From: Streptomyces hygroscopicus | GTDB taxonomy: Bacteria > Actinomycetota > Actinomycetes > Streptomycetales > Streptomycetaceae | Reading direction: 5' to 3' | Assembly (NCBI GenBank): GCA_002021875.1 | Contig: CP018627.1 | Span: 2,356,001 to 2,420,000, forward strand | Length of the DNA: 64,000 nt | Part shown: positions 9,733 through 19,803 of the stretch, piece after piece | Numbering within the stretch: position 1 is the stretch's first letter | Layout: every line of letters begins with the position of its first letter | Notes under the pieces: model-generated | What the model was told of the DNA's origin: nothing | Seen by the model: the letters and a program-made list of their open reading frames with translations, nothing else | Databases searched by the model: none | Made by a program: the position numbers and the translations under genes

Positions 9733-10690
9733 TCAGATCAGCCCCGGTGGGCCGTGCGTGATGGCGAACATATGCGTCCAGGCTTGCTGCCAGGGCCAGT
9801 TGTGCGGCAGGTGCAGGGTGATGCGCCGTGCGGAGCGGGCGATCCGGGCCGGGACGTGGACCAGGTGGGCCCGGAGTGTGGCGGTGGTTGCCTTCGCGTG
9901 GAAGGCCGAGGTGTGTGCTCCGACGGCCCGCAGCAGGTTGCAGGCCATGGCCCACAGCGTGAGCCAGGCCGAGTTGGCGTGGAAGTGCCCGGAGGGCAGG
10001 TGGGCCAGAGCGCCGGCTTTGCTGTCCGCGATGACCTGTTCCACCACCGCGTGGTGGCGGTGTTCCCGTTCGGCCTGGAGTGTCCCGGCGGGGGTTGTCG
10101 GTGAAGAAGGGGTGGTAGCGCCAGACGGGAAACAGCTCGCCCTGTTCTCCCACGACGGCGGGTTTGGCCAGGTCACGGGCCTGGCGCACGATCAGTCGGG
10201 CCGTAACGCGCTCGCTCTTCTTGCGGCTGGCGAACGCGGTGTATGCGGGGGTCTCGGCGTCCGAGATGAGATCACCGGTGTCTGGATCTTCCACCGCCTT
10301 CGGGTAACTGATCTTCTGCCAAGGATCGTTGGGGATGCTGAGGACGGCCCATTTGATGGACGGGTTCATGCCAGTGGTGATGGAGAAGCTGGCTCCGGCC
10401 CGGCGGCAGGCTGCGATCACACCGGCGTTGTAGAACTGGGAGTCCGCCCGCAGGATCCGCATGCCGGTGCAGCCCGCCTCGACGGCGGTGGCCAGGGCCT
10501 CGCTAACGAGTTTAGGGGCGCCGCGGGCGTCTGCTGCCTTGCCGCGGCGCACCCGGACCGCGGCGATCACCGGCCGGGAGTGCGGAGTGCAGATCGTGGC
10601 GAGCAGCGGGTGCAGGGTGCGGATGCCCCTTGAACCGGCCGTACTCCGCGCCCTGCTTGGCCCGCCCGTAAACCCGTCGTCGACGTCGCC
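9733..10690 (-). pseudogene. IS1380-family transposase, N-terminus lost, two frameshifts
   Basis: Reading left it has VYGRAKQGAEYGRFKG, then IRTLHPLLATICTPHSRPVI, RGAPKLVSEALATAVEAGCT, ADSQFYNAGVIAACRRAGAS, VWRYHPFFTDNPAGTLQAE, HLPSGHFHANSAWLTLWAMA and RITLHLPHNWPWQQAW, ending in TGA at 9733. This is the standard order of an actinobacterial IS1380 transposase. One extra G near 10630 and one extra base in a C-run near 10090 break the frame. About the first 150 residues are absent, and the frame is joined to unrelated coding sequence at about 10690. Confidence 0.85.
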
Positions 10691-11062
10691 TTCCCGGTGT
10701 CGACAGCCATCTCGATCCAGTCCAGTGTCGCGCGAACGCGGGTGACGTTCTCGTCCACGATCGTGCGTTCGTCGTCACCGAGCTGGCGGTCGCGCAGGCC
10801 CGGAACAACCCGGCCCGACGCCGCGACGAACGCGTGGCAGGCGGTGACCAGGTCCAGGAACTCCACCGACCGGTCGATGTTGCGGATCGCCGGGGCGACG
10901 GGGCTGGTCTCCTCAAAGTGCTCGCGGGCCTGCCGGCCCCGCTCGACCTGGGCGTGGTTGACCTGTTGGCGGGCGGTGTCTCTGTTGACCGGACTACCGG
11001 ACGACAGTCCGAGACATTGGAGGGGGCGGGTACTGGCTGACCGATAGATCTCAGGCAGCAAA
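10690..11062 (-). pseudogene. Hypothetical coding remnant fused to the IS1380 relic
   Basis: A coherent leftward frame reads RQQVNHAQVERGRQAREHFE, APAIRNIDRSVEFLDLVTAC, VVPGLRDRQLGDDERTIVDE and RVRATLDWIEMAVDTG, and then runs into the IS1380 remnant. It is helical and charged, with no membrane segment. I do not recognise the family. The C-terminus is lost at the IS1380 junction. Its beginning faces a recombinase fragment on the opposite strand (11081), suggesting a former divergent pair. Confidence 0.4.
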
Positions 11063-11080
11063 CAGAAGGAGAGCTGCGTG

Positions 11081-11230
11081 ATGTCGTTGGATGAGGTGGA
11101 ACGGGATCTCGGTTCGATCCGTCTGCCGCGGTGGGGCAAGGTCGTGCCGTCGGAAGGCGTAGTGCCCTGGCTCATGATCGATCCGGATGGGGCGCCGGTC
11201 GAGCCCGTTCGGCGGGACCTGCGGGACTTA
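11081..11230 (+). pseudogene. Tyrosine recombinase N-terminal fragment
   Basis: ATG 11081, preceded by GAAGGAGAG, opens MSLDEVERDLGSIRLPRWGK, then VPWLMIDPDGAPVEPVRRDL. The DPDGAPVEPVRRDLRDL stretch matches the same position in the recombinases of modules A and B (VDGDGREVEPVSVYLRDL; VDAAGREIEPVSRYLRDL). It is cut after about 50 residues by the IS5 end at 11228. It is the third recombinase remnant of this kind in the window. Confidence 0.7.
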
Positions 11231-12012
11231 CGAGTCCTTGCAGAATGATCTTCATGTGGCACGGTGGAGGGGTAGGTGATCTCGTTCCTCGGGGGTGAGG
11301 ATGACCCGGCCGAAGCCGTGGGAGATCAGTGACGAGCTGTGGGCTGTGATCGAACCGCTCCTGCCCAGACATAAACGCCGCCGCCGGTATCCGGGGCGCA
11401 AACGGATCGACGACCGCAGGACGCTCCAGGGCATCTTGTTCGTGCTCTACACCGGGATCCAGTGGGAGTTCCTGCCGCAGGAGCTGGGGTTCGGCTCGGG
11501 GCCTACCTGCTGGCGGCGGCTGGCCGAGCGGGGGTGAAGCCGCCCAAAAGTCGACCCGAGTCCGGTTGACCGCGCACGGCCGGGCTCGAAACACCATGTG
11601 CTGACCGACGGGAACGGTATCCCGCTGCGGGTGTCGCTGACCGGCGCCCACCGCAACGACGTCACCCAACTCCTGCCTTTGGTCGATGGACTGCCGCTGG
11701 TGCGGGGCAAGTGGGCCGGCCCCGCCGTAAACCCCGCGCGCTGTACACCGACCGCGGGTACGACCACGACATCTACCGCCGACGGCTCCGTGAACGGCGC
11801 ATCACCCCGAAGATCGCGCGTCGCGGACAGGCCCACGGGTCGGGACTGGGCCGCGTCCGCTGGTTCGCCGAATCCGCCCTCGCCCATCTCCACGGCCCGC
11901 GTCGCTTACGTGTGCGCTGGGAGTCCCGGGACGACATACACGACGCTTTTCTCCAACTCGCTCAGTGCATGATCCTCGCCCGCAGATTCCCGGCTTTCTG
12001 AAGCACTCCTAA
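11228..12012 (+). mobile_element. Decayed IS5-family element
   Basis: The ends form an imperfect inverted repeat: TTACGAGTCCTTGCAGAA at 11228-11245 and, reversed, TTAGGAGTGCTTCAGAA ending near 12012. A shortened transposase gene lies between them. It is inserted in the N-terminal part of a recombinase gene (11081-11230). The other half of that gene is not on the right side, so further rearrangement has happened. Confidence 0.6.
11301..12001 (+). pseudogene. IS5-family transposase with internal deletion and frameshift
   Basis: The N-terminal part (PWEISDELWAVIEPLLPRHK, GILFVLYTGIQWEFLPQELG, CWRRLAERG) ends at a stop near 11537. The frame resumes at PSPVDRARPGSKHHVLTDGN with about 35 codons missing, including the first catalytic Asp region. 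A frameshift near 11730 then leads into ALYTDRGYDHDIYRRRLRER, WESRDDIHDAFLQLAQCMIL and a TGA at 11999-12001. It cannot be active. Confidence 0.85.
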
Positions 12013-12136
12013 GGGCCGCATCACCGTCACCGACGCTTTCCTCGACCTCGCTGACAAAATCATCACCCTGCCTAGGGCGACCCAACGGGCACGGACGCCC
12101 CATCGCTGGAACGAACGCCCGGACCGCCGCCCATAA
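12010..12136 (+). pseudogene. Probable transposase C-terminal scrap
   Basis: The frame reads GRITVTDAFLDLADKIITLP, then RARTPHRWNERPDRRP-stop. It resembles the C-terminal end of another IS5-type transposase (a DAFLDLADxxIT...RW..RP tail), out of context and directly after the IS5 right end. Identification is by eye from a short stretch. Confidence 0.35.
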
Positions 12137-12162
12137 ACGCACGCCTATTTGCGTGGTCTCTA

Positions 12163-12496
12163 ATTTGACGCAGTCCTCAAGGACGCAGGGATCAAGGTCA
12201 CATTCAGCGGCATCCAGATGCCGAGAATGAACTCGATCATGGAAAGGTGGGTACAGACCTGTCGCCGCGAGCTCCTGGATCGGGCCTTAACCTGGAGCCA
12301 GCGGCACCTCCTTCGCTCGCTGTGCGAGTTCGAGCAGTTCTACAATACCCACCGACAACACCAGGGCATCGCGAACGCAAGACCGCTGCACCCATTACTC
12401 CCTCCGATCGGCGATCCGGACACGTCAGCCCGCCTCGATATACGAAGACGTGATCGCCTCGCCAGCATCCTCCACGAATGCCAACACGCAGTATGA
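12163..12496 (+). pseudogene. Integrase-core (rve) transposase, C-terminal fragment
   Basis: It reads DAGIKVTFSGIQMPRMNSIM, ERWVQTCRRELLDR, LCEFEQFYNTHRQHQGIANA, LDIRRRDRLASILHECQHAV and a stop at 12496. This is the last third of the actinobacterial rve-type transposase whose more complete relic lies at 15950-17010. The catalytic Glu region is present, but the upstream Asp residues are not. Positions 12497-12754 show no gene. Confidence 0.8.
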
Positions 12497-12754
12497 CCTG
12501 CGCGGACGAGGCGGCAGCCGGTGGACTGCGCGTTGGGATTCAGCTTACCTGCGCCGACGTATGCGATCAGTTTTGCACTATCTGGAATCAAGCAACGCGC
12601 CAGACCCTCCTGTGCATCTCGCTGGCTAGGCTGAAACCAGTCACACCACACACCCACTGGGCTACAGCCCGGGGCCCAGGTGTGCCGAAACCCGTTCTGA
12701 TGCGGCCGGTCTAGCGGCGTTGAAGCACAGAACATAGGATGCTGGGAGTTCCAC

Positions 12755-13159
12755 ATGATCCGTCGCTGGAATCCTGTAGGTGTCGGCTCGCCGATAGGCC
12801 AGTACAGTCATCTGGCATCTGCGCCTGCTGACCGCGAGATCCTCATGGTCTCCGGGCAGGTGGGAGCACTACCGGATAGCGCTCTCTCCGACGCCGACGC
12901 CGACGCCGAGACGCAACAGGCATTCACGAATCTGGAACGGCTGCTCGCCTCCGTCGGTGCCGGCCCTGAACACGTCATGAAGCTGTTCACCATGGTCGCC
13001 GGTACCCATCACGGAGTCCGCGCTGCGAGGCAGAAGGTGTTCGAGAAGTGGTACCCGGAAGGCGACTGGCCCGCGCAATCTCTGATCGTGGTCACCGCGC
13101 TCGCAACTCCTGACCTCGCTGTCGAGGTCGAAGCCGTAGCTGCCGTCCCGACCAGATGA
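12755..13159 (+). CDS. Rid-family (YjgF/YER057c/UK114) protein
   Basis: 134 residues from ATG 12755. Rid landmarks are present: SPIGQYSHLASAP near 12-24, ILMVSGQVGALPD near 29-41, TQQAFTNLERLLASVGAG near 53-70 and VEVEAVAAV near the end. In the archetypal RidA an arginine in the PARS motif binds the enamine/imine substrate carboxylate; here that position is Gln108 (WPAQSLIVV). It therefore belongs to a non-archetypal Rid group and may not deaminate 2-aminoacrylate. Its stop overlaps the start of the next gene by 4 bp (ATGA), so the two are co-translated with a PLP-type enzyme. Confidence 0.9.
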   Translation: MIRRWNPVGVGSPIGQYSHLASAPADREILMVSGQVGALPDSALSDADADAETQQAFTNLERLLASVGAGPEHVMKLFTMVAGTHHGVRAARQKVFEKWYPEGDWPAQSLIVVTALATPDLAVEVEAVAAVPTR

Positions 13160-14238
13160 ACCCCGCCGACTTCCGCAAGCTCTTCCCCGCCCTGCGCGCC
13201 TTTACGTGGCTGGATACTCCCGGATCGCCACCGGGCGCCGCACCTGTCGTCCAGGCTCTGGGAGAGACGGTGGAGGCGTGGTCGACTGGTGTATTCGATT
13301 GGCTCGCATGGGACGCTGCGACGTCCGAGGCGCGCAGTCTGTTCGCCAACTGGATCGGTGTGGAAGCTGACACAGTGTGCACGATGGGGTCACTGGCCGA
13401 AGCCGCCGCGACAGTAGCCGCATCCCTGCCTCAAGGCCGCGTCGTGGTGGCCGCTGAAGATTTCCGTAGCAATCTCTTCCCATGGATGGCGCGCCGCGAT
13501 GTGGTTCCCGTGCCGGCACGGGGAGGAAGGACTTGCACGGAAGATCTCATCGAAGCTCTGGACGAGCGCAGTGTGCTGTTGGCGGTCAGTGAAGTGACCA
13601 GCAAGGATGGGCAACGGCTCGATCTCGCTGCTTTGCGCGCCGCGACGGAACGTGTCGGTGCGAGGCTCTTCGTCAACCTCACGCAATCCCTCGGCGCGCT
13701 GCGTTTCGATGTTGCAGCGGTGCGTCCGGACTACCTGGCCGTGCATGGGTACAAGTGGATGCTCTGTCCCCGCGGCGCAGCCTGGCTCGTCAGCAGGGAG
13801 GACCGCCTCGCCGAGTTGAAGCCTCTCGCTCCCAACTGGAAGTCCGCCGGTCCACCTCACGGTTTCTTCGGGGGGGCTTTGAACCTGCCTGACGTGGGTG
13901 GCAGGCTCGACTCCTCACCAGCCTGGTTTTCCTGGATCGGAGCATGCGCAGCCCTGAGGCTACTTCGCGAGCTCGATCCCATACAGGTCGAACAGCACTG
14001 TCTGGGCCTGGCAAACCAGCTGGTCGAGCGCGCCGGGGATCTCGGCTTCCGGCCTGTCGTTGAGGGGAACCTGTCGCATATTGTCGTGCTGCAGACAGAT
14101 CAGGCCGAGGCTCTTTCCAACAGGTTGTTGGAGAAGGGTGTCCGAGCGACGGCACTGGGTGACCGGATCCGCTTCGGCTTCCACTACTTCAATGACGACC
14201 AAGACGTGCAGCGACTGATCGCTGCACTGAGCGGATGA
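13156..14238 (+). CDS. Class V aminotransferase-fold PLP enzyme
   Basis: 360 residues from ATG 13156. The fold-type I pattern is visible: WLDTPGSPPGAAPVVQAL at 18-35, MGSLAEAAATVAASL near 77-91, AVSEVTSKDGQRLDL near 136-150, and HGYKWMLCPRGAAWL, which contains the probable PLP lysine, Lys200. The C-terminal small domain follows (LSHIVVLQTDQAEALSNRLL, RIRFGFHYFNDDQDV). Relatives include cysteine desulfurase-like, kynureninase-like and isopenicillin-epimerase-like proteins; the substrate cannot be told from sequence. Translational coupling to a Rid protein suggests a reactive enamine/imine intermediate, which is inference. Confidence 0.85.
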   Translation: MNPADFRKLFPALRAFTWLDTPGSPPGAAPVVQALGETVEAWSTGVFDWLAWDAATSEARSLFANWIGVEADTVCTMGSLAEAAATVAASLPQGRVVVAAEDFRSNLFPWMARRDVVPVPARGGRTCTEDLIEALDERSVLLAVSEVTSKDGQRLDLAALRAATERVGARLFVNLTQSLGALRFDVAAVRPDYLAVHGYKWMLCPRGAAWLVSREDRLAELKPLAPNWKSAGPPHGFFGGALNLPDVGGRLDSSPAWFSWIGACAALRLLRELDPIQVEQHCLGLANQLVERAGDLGFRPVVEGNLSHIVVLQTDQAEALSNRLLEKGVRATALGDRIRFGFHYFNDDQDVQRLIAALSG

Positions 14239-14394
14239 CGGGAGGTAGCTGAGAGGCGGGGATACGGCTGCTGCCGCAGGGGCGGACACGCAAGCCATCG
14301 TGGCTCATGCTGAATCGGCTTGGCGATGGTCGTCGAATGCGCCCGCCTTCTCCCCCAGCCCCGGCCTGCCTTCCATGCCGCGAACCGCCGCACT

Positions 14395-14955
14395 CCCGCC
14401 TCTACACGTGGTGGTGGGTCACGGATCTGACGATGATCCCTACCGGTGAGGGCCCACTGTGGCTGTCTGTCGGTGATCCACGACGCCTACTCCCACCGCG
14501 TGGGTGGTCTGGGAAACCTCCGCCCGCGCGGACAGGGACCTGGTCCTCACCACGCTGGAGTACGCCCTGGCCAGCCGCGAGGTCGAGCCAGGACAACTGA
14601 TTCATCATGCGGATCACGGCTGCCAGTGCACATCGATCAAGCTCACAACGCGGCTGCTGCGAGTGTGGGAATTGAGGCATCCATGGGTTCCGTCGGGGAC
14701 TCGTACGATAACGCCCTCGCGGAGAACCTCTGAATACTGATCAAGACCGAGGGTATCCGTGGCCGCACCTTCGCCACCCGGGAGCGAGGCGAACCTCGTG
14801 CTGTTCGAGTACATCGACGGCTTCTATAACAGTCGGCGCATCCAGGAGCGGCTCCGCTGGCTCCCCCGATCGAGTTCGAGGAGAAGTACTACGCCGATCA
14901 GGCAACGGCTGAACAAGCAAACCTGATACCCCTTCAACCTGCTCTGACCAGCTGA
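14395..14955 (+). pseudogene. IS3-family OrfB (integrase core) remnant
   Basis: Frames on the plus strand give WWWVTDLTMIPTGEGPLWL, SVIHDAYSHRVVV, TTLEYALASREVEPGQLIHH, ADHGCQCTSIKL, GSVGDSYDNALAENL, IKTEGIRGRTFATRERG, FEYIDGFYNSRRIQERLRWL and FEEKYYADQATAEQANL. The order of the DDE core (D in TDL, D in HHADHG, E in ALAENL) is that of IS3 OrfB. Several frameshifts and an in-frame TGA after AENL disable it, and the N-terminal third is missing. Confidence 0.8.
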
Positions 14956-15949
14956 TCAGCACCTGTTGCACGGCGGGAGAACCTCACAGCGACGAACGAA
15001 GACGCTGCGAGGGCGGCAAAGTGGTGCGGGTATCCGCCCAGTGGTCCGGCGAGCGACATGCCCCTGCCCGAAGGTGCGACGACTACGGCGATGGCGGCCG
15101 GCACGGCGGGGCGGCGCAACTGTCGGTTCACCAGGTGATCGCGTCGGCTTTCAGGCTCGTGCCGTCGGCCCACACCGGGCGGCCCAGCACACGCCCATTT
15201 TGCGAGGTTCGTGGGCCAGGACTTGCTGGTCGGGAGCCAGGCCCTCGTTGGGCTGGCGACCTTTGGCTTACCAGACCTCTGGGCTGATTGATTGGCAGGC
15301 CAGGGGTGGTGTCCGGCTCGAGGAGGCGTGTGGCCCTCCCGAGCCGGACACCGTTCCTGCCGCCCCCCGGGAGCGGTTCCCCAGGAATCCGGTGGCGGAG
15401 CACCGGCAACCCGTGGTTCCAGCGGCAGGTATATGGCCCTCACGGTCTTGCTGCGCAGGAGCTGAGGGAGCGAAGGGGTAGTGCCCGTGCCCGGCCCTGT
15501 GAGGGCGTCGCCGCAGCTACCTGCATCACAGGCACACGGCCTTGTGTGCACGGGACGGGCACGTGTCCTCGTCACCGGCGAGGTCGGTACGCCGATGATT
15601 CTCGGACATACCCGACCTCGTGGTGGTCCTAGCCAGGAAGGACATGTTCCACGATGCATGCTGCCAGCCCTGTATGCACGTGGATGAATCCATATTTCGA
15701 TTATTCGAATAGCTTGTACGAAGTGGGTAAATGCAGTGCTGCTGCGGGCTGGCCGGCGTTGCGTTCCGTGGTGTGGGAAGCGACGGGTAGACCGCCGTGG
15801 CCGCACCGAGCTGGCGTGGCCACGAGGCTCGATCCGCTGTCGTGGACACCCGATCGGCGAGTCTGCGCACCTCAACGGGGCGGCCCGTCACCAGATCTGC
15901 AACACGCACGGTCACGCCCTGTCCTTGCCGAAATGCTTATCCGTGCAGA
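14956..15949. other. No gene recognised
   Basis: About 1 kb between two transposase relics. Open frames exist on both strands but none shows family motifs, a good ribosome site or consistent codon use. A short AT-richer patch (15680-15740) stands out from the surroundings. It is probably scrambled remains of mobile DNA. Confidence 0.5.
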
Positions 15950-17010
15950 TCAAGCCACGTGTTGGTACTCGTGGAGGATGCCGCTGATCCGGGCGCGTCT
16001 TCGTACGTCGAGGCGGGCGATCCGCTCCGGATCCGTGATCGGAGGGGGCAAAGGATTCAGCGGCCGGGCGTTGACGATGCTCTGATGGGGTCGGTGGGAG
16101 TTGTAGAACTGTTCGAACTCCCGCAAGGTGTGGAGCAGGTGCCGCAGGTTCCAGATCAAGGTCCGGTCCAGCAGCTCACGTCGGCACGTCTACACCCATC
16201 TCTCCATGATCGAGTTCATGCGGGGCACGCGGATCCCGGTGAGCACTCTCTCGATCCCCACGTGCTTGGGGACCTTGTCGAAGAGAGCGGAGTACTTTCC
16301 CGATCCCTGATCATGTAGCGGGCGTGGCAGTCGGCATCCTCGAGATCCGTGACGAGGTTCTTCGCCGCCTGCACCACCCAGGATGCAGTGGGATGGGCGG
16401 TCGCGCCCAGAACCCGGATACGCTGGTTTCGCGTGCTTGATCACCACGAACACGTACAACCGCGCCCCGGACAGGTTGACCGTCCGGAAGAAGTTCTGGG
16501 CCAGGAGGGCATCGGCTTGGGAGCGCAGGAAGTCCGTCCAAGTGCTCGATGCCCGCTCGGGTGCCGGTCCGATTCTGGCTTCCTGCAGGATTTCCCAGAC
16601 CGTGGACGCGGCTACCTTCACTCCGAGAACGGCGAGTTACGAGGTCGCGATGCCACCGCAGGACAGTGTCCGGCCGCACCAGCGGCTGCATCCGGCGCTG
16701 CACATCCCGCGGGAGATGGTGCAGCAGTGCCGCCAGGAACGCCCCCGATCGCCTGCTGTAGAGCTCATCCGCTCCCCATGCAACTGGCGCTCCAGTAACG
16801 AGATCTGATGGCGTAGCGCCAAGATCACTATGCCCTTGTCCCGCTCCCTCATCGGCAGCAGCCGCAGCATCGCGAACGCGTTTGACACACCCAGGTACGC
16901 CAGCCGGCGCACAGGAGAAGGCGGCCGTCGACGGTGACAAGGTCGAAGTCGTCGATTACCCCGGAGGGGATCTGGCTGGAGAGAACGAGTGCTGTCATGG
17001 GCCCGGAGTG
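15950..17010 (-). pseudogene. Integrase-core (rve) transposase, near full-length but multiply broken
   Basis: Reading left, the frames give LAYLGVSNAFAMLRLLPMRE, IVILALRHQISLLERQLHGE, CTISRGMCSAG-type decay, VKVAASTVWEILQEARIGPA, WTDFLRSQADALLAQNFFRT, VNLSGARLYVFVVIKHA, IRVPRMNSIMERWV and LREFEQFYNSHRPHQSIVNA, ending LDVRRRARISGILHEYQHVA. The order matches a complete actinobacterial rve transposase. At least four frame changes and a deletion after the RWHRD motif are present. The C-terminal third matches the fragment at 12163-12496. Confidence 0.8.
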
Positions 17011-17088
17011 TATGAGGGAGGTCTGACACACAACTCGGCTGACGGGTAGGGATAAGACAGACAGCCCCTACCAGTTCCTCAGCTTCTT

Positions 17089-17926
17089 TCAACGAGTCTG
17101 TTTCCACGCGTTGTTGAGGACGAGGGCGGCTTGGGCGATGGTGCCGATTCTGCTCGGGCTGAGGGTGATGCACTGGAGTGCTCGCCAGCGTGGTTTGAGG
17201 GTGGCGGCTGCGCGTTCGCCGATGGCCCGCAAGCCGCGGAGGAGCCGGTCATGGGTGCGGTTGTCCGTGCAGAGCGGCTGAGGCCGGTCGGCGTGGACGG
17301 GGGGTGTGGATGCCGATGCCTGCTCCTTGATAGCCCAGGTCGGCGAGGGTGGGCAGGCCGTCGCGGGCTGCCCGGTAGAGGGCGGGCAGGGCATGGTGGC
17401 GTGCTGTGGTGATGGCCGGTGTGCTGCCGGGTTCGACGTCTCAGACCCACAGCAGGTCGCCGGAGGGGGAGGCCAGGAACTGGAGGTTGCCGCCGGAGCG
17501 TTTGGCTTTGCCGGAGTACCACAGGTCGTTGCCGTGGCCCCGCAGGCCGGCGGTGCGGTCGCTGGGGATGAGAGTGCCGTCCAGCACGATGTCGCTCATG
17601 TCCGCGCGATGGCAGTCTTCGAGGACGGTGTGGATGTCGGGGGCACGGCGGGCCAGGACCTCGATGCCCTCGGCGAGATAGCGGTAGCCGGTGGCCTGGG
17701 AGATCCCGGCGTCCCGGGCCAGGCAGTGCACGCAGGCGCGGGTCCGGAACCAGCGCAGGACCAGCGCGGCCTGGCGGAACGGGCCCAGGGCCCGGCTGCC
17801 GCGCGGAGTGCTGATGCGTCGGCGATGCGCGGCCAGCAGGCGGGACAGGTACACCACTACGTGGCGCGGGACGTCGAGCGTGGCACCATGGTTGACCAAC
17901 GTGAAGCCTCTGGTGGTTATGGACAT
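17089..17926 (-). pseudogene. IS5-type (HTH_Tnp_4/DDE_Tnp_4) transposase, nonsense and frameshift
   Basis: It opens MSITTRGFTLVNHGATLDVP and has LARDAGISQATGYRYLAEGI (helix-turn-helix), DIVLDGTLIPSDRTAGL (first Asp) and DLWYSGKAKRSGGNLQFLAS, then a TGA at 17439-17441 in place of a sense codon. The same frame goes on with DVEPGSTPAITTARHHALPA and LPTLADLGYQGAGIGIHTP. After a frameshift near 17305 it finishes GLRAIGERAAATLKPRWRAL ... AQAALVLNNAWKQTR. It is of the same broad type as the relics at 28518-29340 and 31295-32110. Confidence 0.8.
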
Positions 17927-17940
17927 GATCTTGTGGTGAG

Positions 17941-18370
17941 ACCTGTCCTACCAGGGGCTTTACGTCTGTCCTCAGCCGAGTGCGGCCCGCCCGGCCTGCT
18001 CATACCTGAACTCGCTCACGCCCGTCCGCGTAGATGATTTCGTTGAGAGAACCTGACTCTTCAATCAGCAATCGAAACCGTCACTCAGGTCGCCACCGGC
18101 AGCGATCCTGACAAGGACTATGGCCTGTATGCGACGGCCAGTTGATTAACCTACGAGCTGGTGGCCGATTGCTGATGCGCCAAAACCAGCAGCATCGTTG
18201 CCCGACGGGCGCGCCAGTTGCGATACCCCGGCGCATCGTCTGCTGGCGCTGTTGGCCGTCCTGATCGGTGAGTTTGCACACTCGGACGGGCCCGCCACCA
18301 CACCCGCACCTGGCAAAGTCCACCACCGTGGCCCAGCTGGGAGTTTGTGCCCGTTCACAAGGTAGAGATC
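17941..18370. other. No gene recognised
   Basis: A 430-bp gap between the IS5-type relic and the MocR gene. Short frames on both strands lack ribosome sites and family motifs. Confidence 0.5.
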
Positions 18371-18373
18371 CCT

Positions 18374-19702
18374 TCACTCTTGTCCCGCGTCTTCGGGGGT
18401 GCCGTGGGCAAGCTCGGCCAGAACCTCAAGCGCGTCGGCCAGAACATCCACGGGCGGGGAAGCAAGTGCGAGGCGCACGGCGTTGGGGACGTGTCCTGGC
18501 CCGACGGCGAACGCACCTGCGGGTGTAACAGCGATGCCGCGGCGGGCGGCAGCGGCGACGAACGTATCGGCTCGCCAGGGGGCTGGCAGTTCCCACCAGC
18601 AGTGATAGGCGTGCGGATCGGCTTGGATGGTTTGAGATGCGAGTCGCGCTGCAGCGATTCGCTGGCGTTGGGCTGCATCGCTTCGCTTTGCGTGTTCGAT
18701 GGTGGATGCAGTGCCATCGGTCATCCAGCACGTTGCCGCCTCCAGAGCGAAACGATGAGCCGTCCACGTTCCTGATCTCAGGGCTGCCGCGAAGTGCTGG
18801 GTCATGCCTTCAGGGGTCATCATGAAGCCCAGTGTCAGCCCGGGCGCGAGCCGTTTGGACAGACTGTCGACAACGACGGTGCGTTCCGGTGCGAGGGCTG
18901 CGAGTGGTGTGAGGTCGTTTCGCAGGAAGCTGTAGATGGCATCCTCGATCGCGTAGGTGTCCCTCTGGCGCAGGCTCTCCGCGATTTCCTCGCGACGCTG
19001 ATCCGGCATGGTGATGCCGAGTGGGTTGTGCAGGGCGGGTTGCATGTAGACAGCGCGGAGCGGCGGGACGACACGCAGTGCGTCAGGGGTGATCCCATAT
19101 TCGTCCATTGTCAGTGGGACGAGGGTGACACCGAGGCGAGCAGCGATGCCTTTGACGACAGGGAAGGTGAGCGGCTCGACTCCGAGGCGTTCGCCGGCAG
19201 GGACGAGGGCTGCGATGGACGCGGCGATGGCTTGTTTGCCGTTTCCCGCGAAGAGAAGCCGTCGCGGTTCTGGCGTCCAGGTGCCGCGGGTGAGTAGCGA
19301 AGCAGCGGCATAACGGGCAGGTGGGGTGCCCTCCGCGCCCACAGGTCGAAGTGCCCCGGCCAGTGCTTCCGGGCGCAGTAGATGCTCGAGGCTCTTGGCA
19401 AGCAGGGCGGGGTGCTCCAGGAGTACCGGGAAGTTCAGATCGAGATCGACTCTCGCTTCGCCCGGCTCAGCCAGTGCCGGTTCGATCGAGGGCGTCGATG
19501 TTCGCACGAAGGTCCCTCGTCCGACTTCGCCGACGGTCAGCCCTCGGCGGGTGAGCTCTCGGTAGACCCGGGCGGCGGTCGAACTGGCGATGCCTCGCTG
19601 GCGGGCGAGCCGTCGCAGCGGCGGGAGTCGATCCCCTGGGCTGAGACGGCCGGCGGCGATGTCGGCAGCGAGCTCGTCGGCGATCATTCGGTAGTCATCC
19701 AT
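18374..19702 (-). CDS. MocR-type regulator (GntR HTH + aminotransferase domain)
   Basis: 442 residues from ATG 19702. Residues 1-70 are a GntR winged helix (YRMIADELAADIAAGRLSPG, LPPLRRLARQRGIASSTAAR, GLTVGEVGRGTFVR). Residues about 95-435 form a fold-type I aminotransferase domain with VYMQPALHNPLGITMP, AIEDAIYSFL and DSLSKRLAPGLTLGFM, in which Lys283 is the probable PLP lysine. MocR proteins sense PLP or amino-compound ligands and commonly activate a divergent gene. Here the divergent unit is a hydrolase plus dehydrogenase. Two near-identical 12-bp direct repeats lie in the shared upstream region. The gene appears intact. Confidence 0.92.
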   Translation of the reverse strand: MDDYRMIADELAADIAAGRLSPGDRLPPLRRLARQRGIASSTAARVYRELTRRGLTVGEVGRGTFVRTSTPSIEPALAEPGEARVDLDLNFPVLLEHPALLAKSLEHLLRPEALAGALRPVGAEGTPPARYAAASLLTRGTWTPEPRRLLFAGNGKQAIAASIAALVPAGERLGVEPLTFPVVKGIAARLGVTLVPLTMDEYGITPDALRVVPPLRAVYMQPALHNPLGITMPDQRREEIAESLRQRDTYAIEDAIYSFLRNDLTPLAALAPERTVVVDSLSKRLAPGLTLGFMMTPEGMTQHFAAALRSGTWTAHRFALEAATCWMTDGTASTIEHAKRSDAAQRQRIAAARLASQTIQADPHAYHCWWELPAPWRADTFVAAAARRGIAVTPAGAFAVGPGHVPNAVRLALASPPVDVLADALEVLAELAHGTPEDAGQE

Positions 19703-19713
19703 CGATCACTCCA

Positions 19714-19748
19714 ATATTGCACCGAGAACATTATTTATATTGCACTGA
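19714..19748. promoter_or_regulatory. Direct repeats, probable MocR operator
   Basis: ATATTGCACCGA (19714-19725) and ATATTGCACTGA (19737-19748) match at 11 of 12 positions and start 23 bp apart, so they lie on one face of the helix. They sit 11 bp before the MocR start and 56 bp before the hydrolase start. The stretch is AT-rich against a high-GC background. MocR regulators typically bind direct repeats in such divergent promoters. Confidence 0.65.
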
Positions 19749-19803
19749 AGGATTGCCCCTTATAGCATCGAGAAGTCTAGTCGTAGCAGAAGGGACGACC
19801 ACC

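Noticed and set aside
14934..15875. Leftward 313-codon open frame
   Set aside because: Low-complexity Arg/Pro/Ser-rich translation without ribosome site or family motif; typical of random high-GC open frames.
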